Shown here one piece after another: positions 58,796-64,000 of a stretch of DNA of 64,000 bases. The notes below the pieces were generated by a model. That model had not been told where the DNA came from. It worked only from the letters and a program-made list of their open reading frames with translations, and made no database searches. Source of the DNA: Bradyrhizobium sp. CCGE-LA001 (lineage in GTDB: Bacteria > Pseudomonadota > Alphaproteobacteria > Rhizobiales > Xanthobacteraceae); contig NZ_CP013949.1 of the NCBI RefSeq assembly GCF_000296215.2, positions 4,457,501-4,521,500 of the forward strand, in the 5' to 3' direction. Each line of letters starts with the position of its first letter. Positions within the stretch are counted from its first letter, which is position 1. The position numbers and the translations under genes are program-made.

Positions 58796-59290
58796 TCACC
58801 GGTACGGCGCATCGAGCTCGATCGCTTTCGCGATCTCGCGTTCCCAGCGGTCGCCGTTGGCGAGCAGCTTGGCCTTGTCATAGAACAGTTCCTCGCGGGT
58901 CTCGGTCGCGAACTCGAAGTTCGGACCTTCGACGATGGCGTCGACCGGACAGGCCTCCTGGCAGAGGCCGCAATAGATGCACTTCACCATGTCGATGTCG
59001 TAGCGCACGGTGCGGCGGGTGCCGTCGTTGCGGCGCGGGCCGGCTTCGATGGTGATGGCCTGCGCCGGGCAGACCGCTTCGCACAGCTTGCAGGCGATGC
59101 AGCGTTCCTCGCCGTTCGGATAGCGGCGCAGCGCGTGCTCGCCGCGGAAGCGCGGCGAGATCGGGCCCTTCTCGAACGGATAGTTCAGCGTCGGCTTCGG
59201 CTGGAAGAAATAGCGCATGGCGAGGAAGAACGCCGAGACGAATTCCGACAGCAGAAGCGAGCGTGCGGTGGCGTTGATGTTGATACCCAT
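58796..59290 (-). CDS. nuoI: NADH-quinone oxidoreductase subunit I
   Basis: This 164-residue ferredoxin-like subunit carries two 4Fe-4S clusters (N6a, N6b). The ligands are CIACKLCEAVCP and CIYCGLCQEACP. A short amphipathic N-terminus (LLLSEFVSAFFLAMRYFF) docks on the membrane arm. The ATG at 59290 opens MGININATARSLL, nine bases after nuoH. Confidence 0.96.
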   Translation of the reverse strand: MGININATARSLLLSEFVSAFFLAMRYFFQPKPTLNYPFEKGPISPRFRGEHALRRYPNGEERCIACKLCEAVCPAQAITIEAGPRRNDGTRRTVRYDIDMVKCIYCGLCQEACPVDAIVEGPNFEFATETREELFYDKAKLLANGDRWEREIAKAIELDAPYR

Positions 59291-59298
59291 GACGGCCC

Positions 59299-60366
59299 TC
59301 ACTTCGGCGCGATGCCGGCGAATTGCAGCACGCCGGCCACCACGATCACCATCGCCAGCGACAGCGGCAGGAACACCTTCCAGCCGAGGCGCATCAGTTG
59401 ATCGTAGCGGTAGCGCGGCACGATCGCCTTCGCCATCGCGAACAGGAAGAACATGAAGAACAGCTTCAGCGAGAACCAGATGATCCCCGGCACCCAGTTG
59501 AAGGGCGGCAGGTCGACCGGCGGCAGCCAGCCGCCGAGGAACAGGATCGTCGCCAGCGCGCACATCGTGACGATCGCGACGTACTCGCCGAGCATGAACA
59601 AGAGGTACGGCGTCGAGCCGTATTCGACCATGAAGCCGGCCACCAGCTCGGACTCCGCTTCGACGAGGTCGAAGGGCGGACGGTTGGTTTCCGCCAGCGC
59701 CGAGACGTAGAATACCACGAACATCGGGAACAGCGGCCAGACGTACCAGTTCAGGATCGTGAGCTGCGGCAGCCCGATCAGGCTGGCAAGGCCGCGCGCA
59801 TGCTGGGCCTCGACCACGGCCGACAGGTTCAGCGTGCCGGCGCAGAGCAGCACGGTGATGATGACGAAGCCGATCGAGACTTCGTAGGACACCATCTGCG
59901 CCGCCGAGCGCAGCGCGGCCAGGAACGGGTACTTCGAGTTCGACGACCAGCCGGCCATGATGATGCCGTAGATCGACAGCGACGAGATCGCGAAGATGAA
60001 GAGGACGCCGACATTGATGTCGGCGATCACCCAGCCGAGATTGGTCGGGATCACCGCCCAGGCCGCGAGCGCCAGCACGCACGACACCAGCGGGGCCAGC
60101 AGGAACACGCCCTTGTTGGCGCCGGCCGGGATGATCGGCTCCTTCAGCACGAATTTCAGCAGGTCCGCGAAGGATTGCAGCAGGCCCCATGGACCGACCA
60201 CGTTCGGGCCGCGGCGGATCTGCACCGCAGCCCAGATCTTGCGATCCGCGAGCAGGATGTAGGCGATCGCCACCAGGAGGACGACGAGCACCAGGACGCT
60301 CTGCGCGACCATGATGATCAGCGGCCAGAGGAACCCGGTCCAGAATGCGCTTTCGAAGAATGCCAT
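59299..60366 (-). CDS. nuoH: NADH-quinone oxidoreductase subunit H
   Basis: This is a 355-residue membrane subunit that forms the quinone-binding cavity with NuoD and NuoB. Motifs include IRRGPNVVGPWGLLQSFADLLKF and the charged loop ETNRPPFDLVEAESELVAGFMVEYGS. Eight or nine spans are visible. It is ten bases downstream of nuoG. Confidence 0.96.
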   Translation of the reverse strand: MAFFESAFWTGFLWPLIIMVAQSVLVLVVLLVAIAYILLADRKIWAAVQIRRGPNVVGPWGLLQSFADLLKFVLKEPIIPAGANKGVFLLAPLVSCVLALAAWAVIPTNLGWVIADINVGVLFIFAISSLSIYGIIMAGWSSNSKYPFLAALRSAAQMVSYEVSIGFVIITVLLCAGTLNLSAVVEAQHARGLASLIGLPQLTILNWYVWPLFPMFVVFYVSALAETNRPPFDLVEAESELVAGFMVEYGSTPYLLFMLGEYVAIVTMCALATILFLGGWLPPVDLPPFNWVPGIIWFSLKLFFMFFLFAMAKAIVPRYRYDQLMRLGWKVFLPLSLAMVIVVAGVLQFAGIAPK

Positions 60367-60376
60367 CAGATCACGC

Positions 60377-62452
60377 TCACTCCGCTGCGGTCAGCATATG
60401 CCCGGAGGCGAGGCGCGAGCATTCCGCCATTACGGCAGAGGCACGCGCGATTGGGTTGGTCAAATAGAAGTCCTCGACCAGCGGCTTGAACGGCGCCTTC
60501 TCGGGCGAGCCGCCCTTCCCCGCCAGCTTCTTGATCTGGTCGGCGGAACCGGCCTCGATCTGGTCGAGACGGATCAGGTGCGGCACGGCCTTGAAGATCA
60601 CCTGCCGAAGGGCAGCCAGCGAGTCGTAGCCGAGCTTCTTGCCGAGCGCTTCCGACAGGGCGCGGATGATCGCCCAGTCCTCGCGCGCCTCGCCCGGCGG
60701 GAATGCGGCGCGCCCGGTCATCTGCACGCGCCCTTCGGTGTTGACGTAGATCGCGGACTTCTCGGTGTAGGCCGCCGCCGGCAGGATCACGTCGGCGCGG
60801 TGCGCGCCGCGATCGCCATGGGTGCCGATATAGACGATGAAGGTACCATCCGGCGCCTTGATCTCGTCAGCCCCAAGCAGGAACAGCAAGTCCAGCGTGC
60901 CGAACGTCGTCATCTGCGCCGCGTTCAAGCCGCCCGCCGTGGCGGCAAAGCCGATGTCGAGCGCGCCGACGCGCGAGGCGCTCTCATGCAGCACGCCAAA
61001 GCCGTTCCAGCCGTCCTTGACCGCGCCGACATCGAGCGCGAGCTTGGCGCTGGCGGCGAGAATGGCGGCGCCATCGTGGCGGGCGGCTGCCCCCGCGCCG
61101 ACCAGGATGATCGGGTTCTTGGCGTTCTTCAGCACGTCCGTGAAGGAGTGCTTGCCGGCCGCGAGTTCGCCGAGCGTGTCAGTGCCTGCGCCGAGATGAT
61201 CGTAATCGTAGGTCAGATCGGGCTTGGGACCGATGACGCCGACCTTGAAGCCGCCGGCACGCCAGCGCTTGCGGATGCGGGCGTTGAACACGGCCGCCTC
61301 CTTCCGCGGATTGGCACCGATGATCAGCAGAGCGTCGGCCTGCTCGACGCCTGCGAGCGTCGGGTTGAAGATGTAGGAGGCGCGGCCGAGCGCAGGATCG
61401 AAGGCGTCGCCGCCCTGCACCGCCAGATTGGCCGAGCCGTATTTGGTCAGCAGGTCCCTCAGCGCGAACATCTCCTCGACGCCGGCGAGATCACCGGCGA
61501 TCGCGCCGATGCGCTTGCCGTCAGTGCGCGCGGCCTTCGCGGCAATCGCGGCAAAGGCCTCGGGCCAAGTCGCCGCACGCAGCTTGCCGGCTTCGCGGAT
61601 ATAGGGTCGGTCGAGACGCTGGGTGCGCAGGCCGTCGACGACGTGGCGGGTCTTGTCGGAGATCCACTCCTCGTTCACGGCCTCGTTGATGCGGGGTAGA
61701 ATGCGCATCACCTCGCGGCCGCGGGTGTCGACGCGGATCGCGGAGCCGACGCCGTCCATGACGTCGATCGACTGGGTCTTGCCGAGTTCCCACGGGCGCG
61801 CCGCGAAGGCATAGGGCTTCGAGGTCAGCGCGCCGACAGGGCAGATATCGACGAGGTTGCCCTGCAATTCCGAGGTCAGCGCGTGCTCGAGATAGGTCGT
61901 GATCTCCATGTCCTCACCGCGGCCGGTGGCGCCCATCTCGGGCGCGCCGGCGACTTCCGCCGAGAAGCGGACGCAGCGCGTGCACTGGATGCAGCGGTTC
62001 ATCGAGGTCTTGACCAGCGCGCCGAGATATTTGTCCTCGACGGCACGCTTGTTCTCGGCGAAGCGGCTGGTGTCGACACCATAGCCCATCGCCTGGTCCT
62101 GCAGGTCGCACTCGCCGCCCTGGTCGCAGATCGGGCAATCCAGCGGATGGTTGATGAGCAGGAACTCCATCACGCCTTCGCGCGCCTTCTTCACCATCGG
62201 CGAACGGGTGGAGATCTCCGGCGGCTCGCCCTTGGGACCCGGACGGCAGTCGCGCACGCCCCAGGCGCAGCTCGCGACCGGCTTCGGGCCGCCCTTCACC
62301 TCGACGAGGCACATCCGGCAATTGCCGGCGATCGACAGCCGCTCGTGATAGCAGAAGCGCGGAATCTCGGCGCCCGCGGCCTCGCACGCCTGAAGCAGCG
62401 TGTATTCGGCGGGCACATCGATCTCTTTGCCGTCGATGATGAGCTTGGTCAT
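60377..62452 (-). CDS. nuoG: NADH-quinone oxidoreductase subunit G
   Basis: This 691-residue subunit carries Fe-S clusters N1b, N4 and N5. The 2Fe-2S ligands are FCYHERLSIAGNCRMC; the His-coordinated N5 site reads HPLDCPICDQGGECDLQ; N4 is CIQCTRCVRF. The C-terminal molybdopterin-oxidoreductase-like part is present without a cofactor. The extra N7 cluster of E. coli is not evident. The start MTKLIIDGKEIDVP lies five bases after the nuoF stop. Confidence 0.96.
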   Translation of the reverse strand: MTKLIIDGKEIDVPAEYTLLQACEAAGAEIPRFCYHERLSIAGNCRMCLVEVKGGPKPVASCAWGVRDCRPGPKGEPPEISTRSPMVKKAREGVMEFLLINHPLDCPICDQGGECDLQDQAMGYGVDTSRFAENKRAVEDKYLGALVKTSMNRCIQCTRCVRFSAEVAGAPEMGATGRGEDMEITTYLEHALTSELQGNLVDICPVGALTSKPYAFAARPWELGKTQSIDVMDGVGSAIRVDTRGREVMRILPRINEAVNEEWISDKTRHVVDGLRTQRLDRPYIREAGKLRAATWPEAFAAIAAKAARTDGKRIGAIAGDLAGVEEMFALRDLLTKYGSANLAVQGGDAFDPALGRASYIFNPTLAGVEQADALLIIGANPRKEAAVFNARIRKRWRAGGFKVGVIGPKPDLTYDYDHLGAGTDTLGELAAGKHSFTDVLKNAKNPIILVGAGAAARHDGAAILAASAKLALDVGAVKDGWNGFGVLHESASRVGALDIGFAATAGGLNAAQMTTFGTLDLLFLLGADEIKAPDGTFIVYIGTHGDRGAHRADVILPAAAYTEKSAIYVNTEGRVQMTGRAAFPPGEAREDWAIIRALSEALGKKLGYDSLAALRQVIFKAVPHLIRLDQIEAGSADQIKKLAGKGGSPEKAPFKPLVEDFYLTNPIARASAVMAECSRLASGHMLTAAE

Positions 62453-62457
62453 TCTTC

Positions 62458-63783
<1,326 letters not shown>

Positions 63784-63798
63784 ATCAGTGCTTTCCGA

Positions 63799-63963
63799 TC
63801 AACGAATGGACTGCTTGTAGGCAAGTCCGGCGGCGCAGACGGCGAAGAACAGCGCCCAGAGCAGACTGGTCTCCTGCGACGCGTTCATGAAGAAGCGCTG
63901 CAGCAGGAACATGAAGGCAGCCGCGATCGCGGCATGCATGGCGACGAAGCCCCATCTCTTCAC
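63799..63963 (-). CDS. small membrane protein gene at the nuoE-nuoF junction
   Basis: This is a 54-residue protein with two hydrophobic stretches (MHAAIAAAFMFLLQRFF and LLWALFFAVCAAGLAYK) joined by NASQETS. The frame extends to an ATG at 63999, but the GTG at 63963 is preferred because GGAGGGAG lies about 10 bases upstream and the upstream bases GATGCGTGA could be the end of nuoE. It is 15 bases before nuoF and therefore co-transcribed with complex I. It is not one of the 14 core subunits; an accessory or assembly role is a guess. Analogous small ORFs occur in nuo operons of related bacteria. Confidence 0.7.
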   Translation of the reverse strand: MKRWGFVAMHAAIAAAFMFLLQRFFMNASQETSLLWALFFAVCAAGLAYKQSIR

Positions 63964-64000
63964 GGCCGTGCTCCCTCCGATTGCGATGAGATCACGCATC

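Overview
The window reads as chromosomal DNA of an alphaproteobacterium of the Bradyrhizobium / Nitrobacteraceae group. The reasons are high GC with strong third-position GC bias, the conserved rpsB-tsf-pyrH-frr-uppS-cdsA-dxr-rseP order, a long form of ribosomal protein S2, two adjacent DUF3551 proteins, a pcu-like copper operon and the 'CGTCATTGCGAGCGCAGCG' palindromic repeat. Species assignment is inference. Nothing looks like a phage, a plasmid or an insertion sequence.

Layout. 1-6659 (minus): translation, UMP kinase, isoprenoid and envelope genes, running from rpsB down to the start of rseP, which is cut by the window edge. 6853-10511 (minus): an exported pseudo-caspase with a huge proline-rich tail, and an exported beta-carbonic anhydrase. 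10643-14475 (minus): dnaE, preceded by a 32-residue membrane peptide gene with its own LexA-type operator. 14649-16188: a beta-barrel outer membrane protein and two DUF3551 proteins. 16346-27288: accessory metabolism and regulation (MFS exporter, HD and AhpD-like enzymes opposite a MocR regulator, methionine aminopeptidase, a large hybrid histidine kinase, an XRE regulator opposite a zinc-less dehydrogenase, a GST). 27367-30763: lolD-lolC/E-proS. 30929-38211 (minus): a seven-gene copper-handling operon. 38212-42791: an attenuator-like leader, a globin-like gene and a sugar ABC importer. 42792-45847: a repeat island, then an ATC-hydrolase/RidA/VOC gene set opposite a shortened LysR regulator. 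45969-52744: mixed housekeeping (mtnK, small envelope proteins, mce, rnj, birA). 52746-63963 (minus): nuoN to nuoF of respiratory complex I, with a small membrane protein gene at the nuoE-nuoF junction.

How the genes work together. The copper operon supplies an outer membrane receptor, periplasmic thiol reductase and Cu chaperones (PCuAC, YcnI) and a CopC-CopD membrane transporter. It resembles the copper-starvation pcuABCDE operon of Bradyrhizobium with two extra genes inserted. The products would feed copper to respiratory oxidases, the same electron transport chain that the nuo genes enter. The most interesting items are (i) the SOS-controlled micro-protein upstream of dnaE, which recalls the Caulobacter division inhibitor SidA, (ii) the caspase-fold protein lacking both catalytic residues, (iii) the extended pcu operon with a Cys/His-bearing beta-propeller, and (iv) an intrinsic terminator just upstream of the globin-like gene.
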